64,000 bases of DNA from Mactromeris polynyma. Lineage: Eukaryota > Mollusca > Bivalvia > Venerida > Mactridae. Shown one piece after another: positions 48,440 through 59,577 of this stretch; position 1 is the stretch's first letter; every line of letters begins with the position of its first letter. The position numbers and the translations under genes were made by a program. The notes under the pieces were generated by a model that saw only the letters and a program-made list of their open reading frames with translations, was not told where the DNA came from and ran no database searches. Location: the NCBI GenBank assembly GCA_032209605.1, contig JASFXZ010000016.1:8680001-8744000 (forward strand), given 5' to 3'.

Positions 48440-48945
48440 ATTGCATGTATTAAGATTTAGGCCATACCGAATTCTATTTATGTTTAGCGTCAGATTCATT
48501 TTTTACATTAAGGTCATACCAATATGGATGTATGTTAAGCGTCCTCATGCGGGAAGGTTTTTGGTAGCCACAATAACAAATATAAAATGTCAAAATGCTG
48601 TTAAATGATGTTAACACATAACGATATCGGCCCATTTAGCCGATAACAATGTGCCAGATAACCAATGACCATGCTCAAAGCTGAAAAAGGTCATTACAAT
48701 ATAGTCATTTACTTGGTACGTTGTGTTGTTTTTGTTAACAAGTAGTTTTTTTATTTTATTCCCCCAAGTACAATGTCTTTGTTTGTGGGAAGAAAGAAGT
48801 TGTTGACACAATAGATACTTGTTATCGACGCCTTGTTTGTTGTTTTTCCTGTATGATAGGTAGCTTTTGACAAAATGAACCTGACGCTAAACATAGATAT
48901 AATTTGTTATTGCCAAAATACTAACTACCTGGCATAGAAGTAACA
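48440..48945. repeat. Low-copy repeat with GGTCATACCAA / TTAGCGTC phrases
   Basis: AAGGTCATACCAATATGGAT and GCGTCCTCATGCGGGAAGG recur, diverged, at about 56660-56730. TTTAGCGTC also occurs twice here in inverted arrangement (48483, and as GACGCTAAA near 48881). The class is unknown. Confidence 0.4.
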
Positions 48946-50345
48946 TTATTTTATGAATACGGATAATATGGAATGTAGATTTTATGAAAATAGATTATAT
49001 GAATATAGATATTATGGAAGGTAGATTTTATTAATAAAGATAATATGGAATGTAGATTATATGAATAAAGATAATATGGGATGTAGATTATATTAATATA
49101 GATAATAGTGAGTGTAGATTTAATGAATATAGATAATATGGAATATAGATAATATGTAATTTAGATAATATGGAATATAGATTATATGAATATAGATAAT
49201 ATGGAGTGTAGATTATATGAATATAGATAATATGGAATTTAGATAATATGGAATGTAGATTATATGAATATAGATAATATGGAATTTAGATAATATGGAA
49301 TGTAGATTATATGAATGTAGATAATATGGAGTGTAGATTTAATGAATATAGATAATATGGAATATGGATAATATGGAATGTAGATTATATGAATTTAGAT
49401 AATATGGAATGTAGATAATATGGAATGTAGATTATATGAATATAGATAATATGGGATGTAGATAATATGGAATGTAGATTATATGAATAAAGATAATATG
49501 GGATGTAGATAATATGGAGTGTAGATTATATGAATAAAGATAATATGGGATGTAGATTATATGAATATAGATAATATGGAGTGTAGATTTAATGAATATA
49601 GATAATATGGAATATGGATACTATTGAATGTAGATTATACGAATCTAGATAATAAGGAATGCAGATTATATGAATATAGATAATATGGAATATAGATTCT
49701 AATATGAATATAGATTATTGTGAATGTAGATTATATGAATTAAGATAATATGGAAGGTAAATTATATGAATATAGATACATGTTATACAGAATGTAGATT
49801 TCATGACTCTATATAACATGGAATAAAGATTTTATGAATATAGATAATATGGAATATATATTTATGAATATAAATAATATAGAATATAGATTTTATGAAT
49901 ATAAATAATAAGGAATATAGATTTTTTGAATATAAATGCTTATTGAATGTAGATTTTATGAATATGAATGCAATGGAATGTAGATTTTTTTAATATGAAT
50001 GCTATGGAATATAGATTTTTTTTAATATGAATGCTATGGAATGTAGATTTTATGAATATAAATACATGTAATATGGGATATTGATTTTATGAATACTAGT
50101 AGATTGGAATATAGATTTTATTGATATAAATAATATGGAATATAGATTTTTATTGATATGAATAATATGGAATATAGATTTTATTGATATAAATAATATG
50201 GAATATAGATTTCATTGATATAAATAATATGGAATATAGATTTTATTAATATAAATAATATTGAATATAGATTTAATATATAATGCAAATTTTATGAATA
50301 GGTCTACATGTGTAGATAATAATATTATGTAGCTTCTATGAATTT
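48945..50345 (+). repeat. Degenerate AT-rich tandem array, about 1.4 kb
   Basis: It consists of shuffled short units such as ATGGAATGTAGATTATATGA and ATATAGATAATATGGAATG. The period varies around 30-50 bp and the content drifts at the 3' side to GAATATAGATTTTATTGATA. Confidence 0.9.
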
Positions 50346-50365
50346 GGATAACATAAAGTGTAGCT

Positions 50366-50528
50366 TTTATGCATACAAATAATATAGAGTGTAGAATATA
50401 GCCTATATATGATAATATAGAATGAAGATTTTATTAATATAAATGTATTATTTATATTAATAAAATCTTCATTCTATATTATCATATATAGGCTATATTC
50501 TACACTCTATATTATTTGTATGCATAAA
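50366..50528. repeat. Perfect palindrome, 79-bp arms, 5-base spacer
   Basis: Bases 50366-50444 are exactly the reverse complement of 50450-50528; the spacer is GTATT. Both arms are array-type sequence continuous with the repeat to the left, so the right arm looks like a recent inverted copy of the left. Confidence 0.95.
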
Positions 50529-50539
50529 GGTACAGGATG

Positions 50540-52360
50540 TAGATTTAATTAATATAGATAATATAAAATATAGCTATTTCAGGTGTGACGCCATTGCTTA
50601 GCGTGGGAAACGTTGACGTTCGGAAATGAAAAGCTAAACAGACGACCAACGTTCAAATTGTTGATCTGCGTGTTGGGATTTTGATGTTTGTAATAAAAGT
50701 TTGCAAGAAGCTGTGGGATAGACTTTTAAGAATTTCCAAACATTCGTTACAACTATTTTAGAGTTATATAGATCTAGATCTCTACTTTTTCTATAAAAAT
50801 GATGTTGATTCTAAATTATTTCTAACATATTCAATTATTTCCAATACATTATTCAACTTGTTTACTTGTATATTTTATCTTTTTTTCTGAGAACATTAAG
50901 CAACTCTATACTGAAGTCTAACAAATGCGATAAAAAAGGTTAAAAAACAGGGCTAGTGTGCCTAATGACGATATTGGCTTACTAGACAGATATTGGCCCT
51001 CGGGCAAATATATCTCCTAGTATGCCAATATCGCCGTAAGACACCCTGGCCGTGTATAATAACCTCTAAATATCATATGAACTATAGCTTGTATGAATAT
51101 TGATCATATGACCCGTGGCTTTTGTGTATATGTATCTTTATGAACAATGTTGATTAAATAATTGTGCAATTGTAGATATATTGGTAATCTACCGATGCTC
51201 TGAAATCTAGGTTATATTTTACATTTGTCTTGACATTATTTTATTCCTTTGTCCCAGACTTATCTTTCTCATACATGTCTTATCATAGTTGAAGAGTCCA
51301 TCGAATTTATATGTCGTTAGACAAACTTGCTGCCTTGCAAGTAAAGCAATATTTTAGTTTGTAACTGCGATTGGCTCACAACTAGGCAATCTTCATGACT
51401 AAATTAACATATTTGTGTGTCGTCTAAAATCGCAAACATGCTTCGTTTGACCGATAAGATTTAACAAAAGTCGACAGTAAGTGATTTTAGCTCACGTGAT
51501 CACAGAGTTATTCTGATCCCCATGTGCCAGTCCTCCGTCCGTTAGCCTTTCTCCAAACGATTTTTTTCTCATGTTTAACTGGATGATAGTTAACTCAACT
51601 TGCTCTGTAGCATTCTAGTGTAGACGTCTTCCAAGTTTCTTTAAACATATCTGCTACATCGATTTAAGTACACCTCTGTGAATACCTTTAACATTTTACA
51701 TTTATAGAATGACATTTTAAATATGTGCCAGGCTATTCCTTGTGCCTCTGTTTCTTAATGTATGTACCCCTTAATCTCCTCAAGTGCCTTGTGTTTTATG
51801 GATTGTTGTTTTCCCGGAGGTCTGCGAAGGGAGGCACTGTCTTATGTATGTGGCGTTCATTGTAGCTACTTATTCTCCCTCTCTTGAATTCTTTTGGTTG
51901 CATTTGTAGGTGTTACTAGTATGAAGTATTGTGTATGATTGGTATTGACCTGCAACAAATAGTATAAAACTGGATAACCATTTGGTTTGGTTAAAAGAAA
52001 AACAAAACTCAATTTGATTTGTTGAAATGTGGTTTGATCAATTAATGAGCCAATCAAATTGTTTGAAATTACAGGTAACCTCAGGTTAAAGTTAGCCTAT
52101 TTGTATACAATTGGCTACTGATGAGAGTTTAAATGCGTGTTGAAAAACAAACGCTAAGAACATGTATACATATGTTTTTAAAGCACATAAATTACCCAGT
52201 AAGTTAAAAAAGTCCATGTTTCCAGCATTCAAAACTGGAACCAAACTGAGAATTTTGCGTTTAGTTTAAACATATTTAGTTTAAACATATTTATTTGTCT
52301 AAATTGGCATGTTACATACAGTAAATACAGGATAATAAAGAACGTGTTATAGACAAGTGG
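50540..52360. other. Intergenic stretch, no gene seen
   Basis: AT-rich sequence; short ORFs only. The palindromic phrase GATATTGGC...GCCAATATC (about 50970-51035) is a small inverted repeat. Confidence 0.4.
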
Positions 52361-52370
52361 ATAGAATTTG

Positions 52371-53785
52371 AACACTAGGTTACGATATCCTCTAAAGCAA
52401 GTCACGTGTAAATGTCACAAATATAACACTAGGTTACGATATCATCTGAAGCAAGTCACATGTAAATGTCATAAATGTAACACTAGGTTACGATATCCTC
52501 TAAAGCAAGTCACGTGTAAATGTCACAAATGTAACACTAGGTTACGATATCCTCTAAAGCAAGTGACATGTAAACGCCATTAATGTTACACTAGGTTACG
52601 ATATCCTCTAAAGCAAGTCACGTGTAAATGTCATAAATGTTACACTAGGTTACGATATCCTCTAAAGCAAGTCACGTGTAAATGTCATAAATGTAACACT
52701 AGGTTACGATATCCTCTGAAGCAAGTCACGTGCAAATGTCACAAATGTAACACTAGGTTACGATATCCTCTAAAGCAAGTCACATGTAAATGTCACAAAT
52801 ATAACACTAGGTTACGATATCCTCTAAAGCAAATCACATGTAAATGTCATAAATGTTACACTAGGTTACGATATCATCTAAAGCAAGTCGCATGTAAATG
52901 TCATAAATGTTACACTTGGTTACGATATTATCTAAAGCAAGTCACGTGTAAATGTCATAAATGTAACACTAGGTTACGATATCCTCTAAAGCAAGTCACA
53001 TGTAAATGTCATAGATGTTACACTAGGTTACGATATCATCTAAAGCAAGTCACATGTAAATGTCATAAATGTTACACTAGGTTACGATATCATCTAAAGC
53101 AAGTCACATGTAAATGTCACAAATATAACACTAGGTTACGATATCATCTAAAGCAAGTCACATGTAAATGTCATAAATGTTACACTAGGTTACGATATCA
53201 TCTAAAGGAAGTCACATGTAAATGTCACAAATATAACACTAGGCTACGATATCATCTAAAGCAAGTCACATGTAAATGTCATAGATGTTACACTAGGTTA
53301 CGATATCATCTAAAGCAAGTCACATGTAAATGTCATAGATGTTACACTAGGTTACGATATCATCTAAAGCAAGTCACATGTAAATGTCATAAATGTTACA
53401 CTAGGTTACGATATCATCTAAAGCAAGTCACATGTAAATGTCACAAATGTTACACTAGGTTACGATATCATCTAAAGCAAGTCACATGTAAATGTCACAA
53501 ATATAACACTAGGTTACGATATCCTCTGAAGCAAGTCACATGTAAATGTCATAAATGTTACACTAGGTTACGATATCATCTAAAGCAAGTCACATGTAAA
53601 TGTCATAAATGTTACACTAGGTTACGATATCATCTAAAGCAAGTCACATGTAAATGTCACAAATATAACACTAGGTTACGATATCCTCTGAAGCAAGTCA
53701 CATGTAAATGTCATAAATGTTACACTAGGTTACGATATCCTCTAAAGCAAGTCACATGTAAATGTCACAAATGCTACAGTAGGTT
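52371..53785 (+). repeat. 54-bp minisatellite, about 26 copies
   Basis: The unit is ACACTAGGTTACGATATCAT followed by CTAAAGCAAGTCACATGTAA and ATGTCATAAATGTT. Variants include CCTCTAAAG, CACGTG versus CACATG, and TAACAC versus TTACAC. The unit is a multiple of three, so one frame stays open over most of the array with an 18-residue period (NTRLRYPLKQVTCKCHKC). Confidence 0.95.
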
Positions 53786-53789
53786 ACAA

Positions 53790-55075
53790 TGTGTGGAGCT
53801 ACCGATATGGACAATAATGTTTTTGTTCATAATAATCATAATGTTTTGTATGAAATCTTTCTTCATAATTATTTATATTTTTTCTAAAATTGGATTACAA
53901 GACTAACAAACAGAAAACTATATCGGGAATGTGTAAACAATAAGTTCTTGCTAGAATCTATACTTAAATGAAACTTTATTAATGAACGACCTTCTTTATG
54001 TGATTTGTTTCATGGCAGCTGATGACGACAATATTTTACTACCTGATATCGGGAAATATTTAGAATAGTGATGGATCAAAGTGTATAAACAGATGTGTAT
54101 TCCGCCGAGTGATGCGTCTGCGACAGAGGGAAGCGTTCCAGACAGGTGAGAAGTGGTGTTCATTTTCTGACCAATAATTCGTTTCTCTAGGAACTTTTAT
54201 CGTCTGAACGACCGTGAATATCTACATTTACTTAAAACACAATACAAAGACTAAAGCTTGTATCGTCCATTTAAATTTGAGATATAGAAAAAAATGTAAA
54301 ATATCGGCTTCAACTGCCCGATTTTAAGGGTTTTACGATAGAATTGAGTATTTTTACTCCATAGATAAAAACATATATTATCTACGAACAATTCTAGAGA
54401 GTTGCAAGTCCGTAAGTGCTTTTAAACGACGTTTGATCATTCCAAAGGGACCCTGGTATGCACAAATATGATGACGTTCACCATAGAGGTTATTTTGCAA
54501 TGATGACGTTGCCGGCTGAGGATCGAAAATTACCGATGACGTTTTCGGCCGAGGAAAACATTTTATAAAATGGCGGATTTTTGCCTTTCTGGTCGTTTTT
54601 ATACCCGGCAAGGCATTTATGTTTAGTAGGATGTATGTTAATAACAGGCGTTCTTCGAGGCCATGCATGTTTGCGATTCGTTGATATTCAGTCTTAATCC
54701 TCTTTCGGTTAAACCAAAAATGTCATGAGTACTTAAGAAATGAATTTATGCATATAGCATTTCGTCTAGATGTTCTTCATATAAAATATCTGAAGTGGGT
54801 CGGTGTACTTTCAATGATTTATCTAGATATTTCGATACAATTACATCCCCTATTTTATACACGTAATAATACCAAGAAGTCTCCTTTGCAACTTATTTAT
54901 GTGGAAGTCATTGACCACCTTGTATGTAGGCATGCAGAACAGTGGCTGAAGTATAGAGAGCTAGAACTGGACGAAAACAGTGGAAATCTGGGTTACAGAA
55001 CAAAAACATTCACCAACGAGGTTCCGATAGACGTTTGTTATCGATGATCAACGCATTTGTTTTTATAGAAATGAT
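53790..55075. other. Intergenic stretch, no supported gene
   Basis: Frames at 54378-54668 (-) and 54748-55047 (+) are about 95-100 codons but have no recognised motif and no splice partners. Confidence 0.4.
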
Positions 55076-55175
55076 ACACCAAACAAGAAATATCGTTCAC
55101 AAAGATGGTCGGCGCAATCTGAATCAAGTAAATGTGTTGCAATCTGAATGTTTAGATTTGTTGTACAGCATAAAT
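55075..55175 (+). repeat. Dispersed repeat fragment (AAACAAGAAATATC family)
   Basis: AAACAAGAAATATCGTTCAC, GATGGTCGGCGCAATCTGAA and GTTTAGATTTGTTGTACAGC parallel 40437-40562. Confidence 0.5.
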
Positions 55176-55849
55176 GAAGACAAAGCAAACTAAGACAAAA
55201 CAATATCAAAGTTCATTTTTGTTCACACGTTTTATCTAACTGTACCAAATACAGGTCTGACAATGTCCTATTGACAACTTATGTAAAAGGTTGAGTAGAT
55301 TTTGTAGAAAGTGAAAGTAAAATGTACTGTATAACTTGTTGTAAACGAAGGTTGAATTTTTTGTTGAAAAATAATTTTGTTAATATTGATATATATAAAA
55401 CAGAAGTGGAGTATACAGTGGTCCCTTTAACTACCGAACAACTACATGTTATCAAAATAGTACTCCTGAAAAGTCGACACATCGAACTTTAGCAAACAAT
55501 TGTGTTCATAACTTTGAGTCTACACAATCCACCCAGAGTATTGTGATTCTAAACAATCTTTAGTGGAGATTCAATTCGTTGATATCGCATTCGGCTAATT
55601 CTTAGTCTTCGTGTGTTTCCGGGAATTTCCGTATACAAAAATAAACAAACAACATTTCCTTTTAAAAGGACCATGCCAAGTGCTAAGCACCCTTCGCTGG
55701 ACTATAAAGTCAGTTAATGATTTTTGTATTTGCGTTTATTTATCGTCGCCACCGGTTCGCATATGGGCGACGCCTCTGGAAGATGTTAGTTATTTTAGAT
55801 TTTTGGAGGATAGTGCATGATACAGAAGATGCCCCAGTTCCAGAAGCAC

Positions 55850-56010
55850 CCTGGTTCTTTTAAGTGCTCGATGTAAAGCATCTTACACGGGACCTCGGTT
55901 TTTAAAGTCTCGTGCGAAAGACTGTTAGTACTGTCAGTGATGGAGCGGGGAATCGAACCTGCGATCCCTGGATTACAAGTCAAGCGCGTTCCCACTGGAC
56001 TACGGATCTG
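55850..56010 (-). repeat. tRNA-derived SINE, minus orientation
   Basis: On the minus strand the head reads CGTAGTCCAGTGGGAACGCG, then a TGT loop (CTTGTAA) and B box GGTTCGATTCCC. The head is close to the SINE at 12708-12976; the body differs. Confidence 0.65.
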
Positions 56011-56778
56011 TTTCTACAGTTAAAAAACATAACTGACACCTTATATACAACTGCTAAATAGCTTGTTAGCGACTTTGAAGGAATAAACTCGTCGATACAT
56101 AACATTATCTTATGTTCAGAAATTGTATGCTACGTATTTCAATGTTTCCGTATGAATTTAACAACACATTTTCAAAGTTTCGTGATAACTGACAGTATAA
56201 TGACATAGATATAAGCAAAATATCACATCTAAGTTTGTATCATTGACGTTTATCTCCCTTGGTAAATGTTAGGCATATTACGCAAACAATTCGTAGCTAC
56301 AGTGTATGTGTTTCATAACGCAATTCTTTTATATAACTAACATTATTAATGAATGTCTAGTTACTTGCGATTATAAGAAAGTCGAGGAAAAACACTATGA
56401 TGAATGCAAAGACCACGTGATGAGTGTTTCATTATGTTCGGATAAAATTAATAGCAGAAATGGCAATTTAAAAATGGGGGAAAACATGACGACATCAGTT
56501 TACGACCATATATAGCCAGTCGTTCGGGTCTGTATACCTCTGGTTTATTGTGGAACGAAGTGACTTTGTCATGCAGAGCTATTAACGTAATTGGTAGGAT
56601 TTTTAGTAAGATTCTAGTGTTGTGTATGCATAAATGTTATGACAGTATGTTCATTAATTAAGGTCATACCAAGATGGAGCTATATTTAGCGTCCTCGGGC
56701 GTGTAGGTTTTCGGCTGTCTAACCGTAAAAATCAATAACACAAAAATTTAGAATGTGAAATATGTGAGATATATACAG

Positions 56779-56860
56779 TCGCACCTCGTTCATTCGAATT
56801 CATCGAATAATACATGGTTTCGAATAGCCCATTTCAATTCGACGTGCCTATAAGATACAT
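56779..56860. repeat. pogo-like MITE end with TTCGAAT phrases
   Basis: TACAGTCGCACCTCGTTCAT followed by TTCGAATTCATCGAATAA and TTTCGAATAGCCCATTTCA resembles the short element at 18206-18294. The right end is not found. Confidence 0.4.
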
Positions 56861-56942
56861 CGGGACCTGAAATTTAACCCAGATTGACTTCCATCTTAAA
56901 AAATCCGAGGAAAGAGGTCGGGTGTGAATAGCGTTAGACGCC

Positions 56943-57152
56943 TTGTACTTTATATACATATTACCAAATGTAATAGTGACTTCCAACTCTGTGAATACTT
57001 TCAAAAACAGAATCGATAAATATTGGTGTAATCACCCCATGTTATACGACTATACTAGTGAATATTTAAGCTACACCGGATTAAGTATAAGTAAAGAAGA
57101 GCCAAATACAGAGGAACAATCGCGTTCCTGCGTTTGGAATCCACTTAGGTAG
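56943..57152 (+). pseudogene. LINE fragment: last residues of a reverse transcriptase
   Basis: The frame reads LPNVIVTSNSVNTFKNRIDK, then YWCNHPMLYDY. The phrase SVN-FKNRLDK-W is the usual closing segment of CR1/RTE-like RT ORFs. No upstream RT core is present, so it is a 5'-truncated relic. Confidence 0.6.
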
Positions 57153-57159
57153 ACTTAGG

Positions 57160-58220
57160 TAGGTAGACTATAGGAAGGATAAAGGGAGGCAATTAATGAA
57201 AATCTCTTATGGCTTGGTATTGACATATTCTGAACCGAAAAGTAGCCAATTTTAGACATAATTTAGAAATAGGGATATTCTGACAAAACGGAGATTTTCT
57301 AATTTCGACATTAAGTGTCGTTAAGTAAGCAAAATGTTTCATGCCAGAAAGCGTCTAACTCATTAACTTATGCCTAGAGTTCTTGTGTCATATTTGTTGT
57401 TGTTTATTTCTTGCAAAACATTTCTAATTAAGCGAAAATAAAGATATTTATGCCATTCCTTATCAGACTTGTACACAAATTTAGCACATTACCTACACAA
57501 AAAAAGGAATACCGCTGTAACTCAGGTCACTTGGGTAAATGCGGACCACACATGAAGTCGTTGTTTTAACGTAGAACATGACTGACTGAACAACAAAATG
57601 GTGTTCTCGAAAACTTGTGTATCCGCTATTTGTACAAAAAGCATTGGCTACTAGTCATGGTCAAGTTAAGGTATCTAAGATCAAATTAAGGGGATTGCAC
57701 GTGACTCATTGGGATACATAAATTACTTACAAGTGCAGGTTTGATTTTGACAGACCGGTCAGACGAGCATCTTAGGCCCACTTGGGTCCCTTGATTTCCT
57801 CATCATGCTATACCCCATAATGCAACACTACCAGAGTTTTACATCGTTTATCAACAGTATCATTCGGAAAACCTCGGCCAACTACGTCAAGTGCCTCGGA
57901 TGTTCGTTTGGCACTACTTTCGGAAATACCATTCGAATATCATGAAAACAAGATGGCGGCGTGAACGCTGGAGTGCTGATGATACTAACATTTAAGCTAT
58001 ATGAAGACTGAAATATGTGAGTTTTTAACTAGAAATGACAACGATAATCCATCTCTTACGTGAATTTATCGAAGTTATTGAAATTATAAATCCGTTTTAC
58101 GAGAACTATTTATTGACCGCACAAAATGTTGAGTTTTGCCACATAGTGCTCCGCCTTACATATACTAGAGGGTGTTATTAGAATAACGAAGTGGTACGGA
58201 AATATCCGAGAGCTGACTGG
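57160..58220. other. Intergenic stretch, no feature recognised
   Basis: No splice-supported ORF or repeat end was seen. Confidence 0.4.
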
Positions 58221-58229
58221 AATGCAGTA

Positions 58230-58425
58230 TGTCAGTCATATATGGCGATCAGTTAACCTTACCAGTGTTCCTGGGTTACCAATCAGCACTAACATATTAA
58301 TTGAACCCAACTGACAACTTCTCCACATGAATCTGAGGCGGACAACAAATGACTTAAGATGTATTATCCTCGCGTTATCCGGGTTTCGAACCAGCTGAGC
58401 TAATGGGCTCCGTATTACCTTCAAT
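58230..58425 (-). repeat. tRNA-derived SINE, minus orientation
   Basis: On the minus strand the head has A box TTAGCTCAGCTGG and B box GGTTCGAAACCC only a few bases apart, so the head is internally deleted. The core GACAACTTCTCCACATG is shared with 12708-12976. Confidence 0.6.
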
Positions 58426-59117
58426 CACACGTATATGCAAATTAAATACAATTATTGGTTCTGAAAATGTTCCGTTAAATAAAATTGTATCATTAATGTG
58501 AAAGCTCATTTTCTGAAAATTAATTACCTAACTTAGTTTCAAGGCTAACTATTTTCGTATTTTGACTTTCTTCACATTTTGTCGTAATTGTGGACGGAAA
58601 TCGTAAATATTTAGCACACATTTACGCTCCAGTCATATAACTGCACACGAGGTTCACTAAATTACGCGGGAAATATTTGGTAAACATGTTAGAGCACACA
58701 TATTTGCTTGCCGCCTTCAATCAGCAACATTCCAATTTCTATTAATGTTCGAGCTAGGTGTTTACTTCAGACAACTTAACCGTGTCTTTATTATATATTA
58801 TGTTGACTTGTTTGCAACATCGCCCGACATATCATCATTACGACGTTATAGATGTCAATAAAACGATACGATATCGCAAAACAACAGGAAACTAACTGCA
58901 TCCACGAACTTTGCGTACATCAACTGAGAATATGTGTATAAAAAGTGGGATAGTTTTGTTTATTTTATTTCGAATTCAACGAATTCTTTACACAATTAGC
59001 AACAAGCTTGAAATCGTCGCTCATCTTGTTGAAATATCTGGAAAAGAAAGAAAAAACTGTATGATAAGAAATGTATACTAATAAACGATTGCAGTTTTAA
59101 ATAGTTTAAACTTTCCT

Positions 59118-59368
59118 TTTAAAGCGTTTTCTTCTCAGTTTTGTCACGGGGCTTTAAGTTACAGAAAGAGTTTGGGTCATGCAGTGACTTTTTCATCCAC
59201 AGTATTAGGTGGTATGAAGACCCAAAACAGACACCTCGATAGAACAATCGACCTCCTGTAGCCAAATGCATAGCTTCCTCCCACAGTCTACATCCAAGGG
59301 GGATTGAACCCGTCAGCTGGGGTGCGTGATCTGAAGTATCCAACTATAACCATTCGGTGATAGAGACC
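59118..59368 (-). repeat. tRNA-derived SINE, minus orientation
   Basis: On the minus strand the head reads GGTCTCTATCACCGAATGGT, then B box GGGTTCAATCCC. A body of about 170 bp follows with GGTGTCTGTTTTGGGTC. It is just downstream of the 3' end of the second ShK gene. Confidence 0.55.
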
Positions 59369-59392
59369 CCCTTAATATATTTTAAACAGCGT

Positions 59393-59568
59393 AAAGAATA
59401 AACAATAAGTTAGTAAAAGTATTCTGTTAATGGTTATGTAATATTGAACATATAAATGGGTTAATATTTAATATTCACTTAAAGAATAAACGATAAATTA
59501 GTAAAAAAAAATATGTTTCTTATTATGTTATATTGAACATATAAATGGATTAATATTTAATTTTCACT
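59393..59568 (+). repeat. Two-copy about 88-bp tandem duplication
   Basis: TAAAGAATAAACAATAAGTT through AATATTTAATATTCACT is followed directly by a diverged second copy ending ATTTAATTTTCACT. It lies in the presumed 3' UTR region of the second ShK gene; the minus strand has ATTAAA here, a possible variant polyadenylation signal. Confidence 0.8.
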
Positions 59569-59577
59569 ATGTTTACC

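Noticed and set aside
54378..55047. Two frames of about 96-99 codons on opposite strands
   Set aside because: No motif, splice partner or codon signature supports them; the minus-strand one includes GATGACGTT-type repeats.
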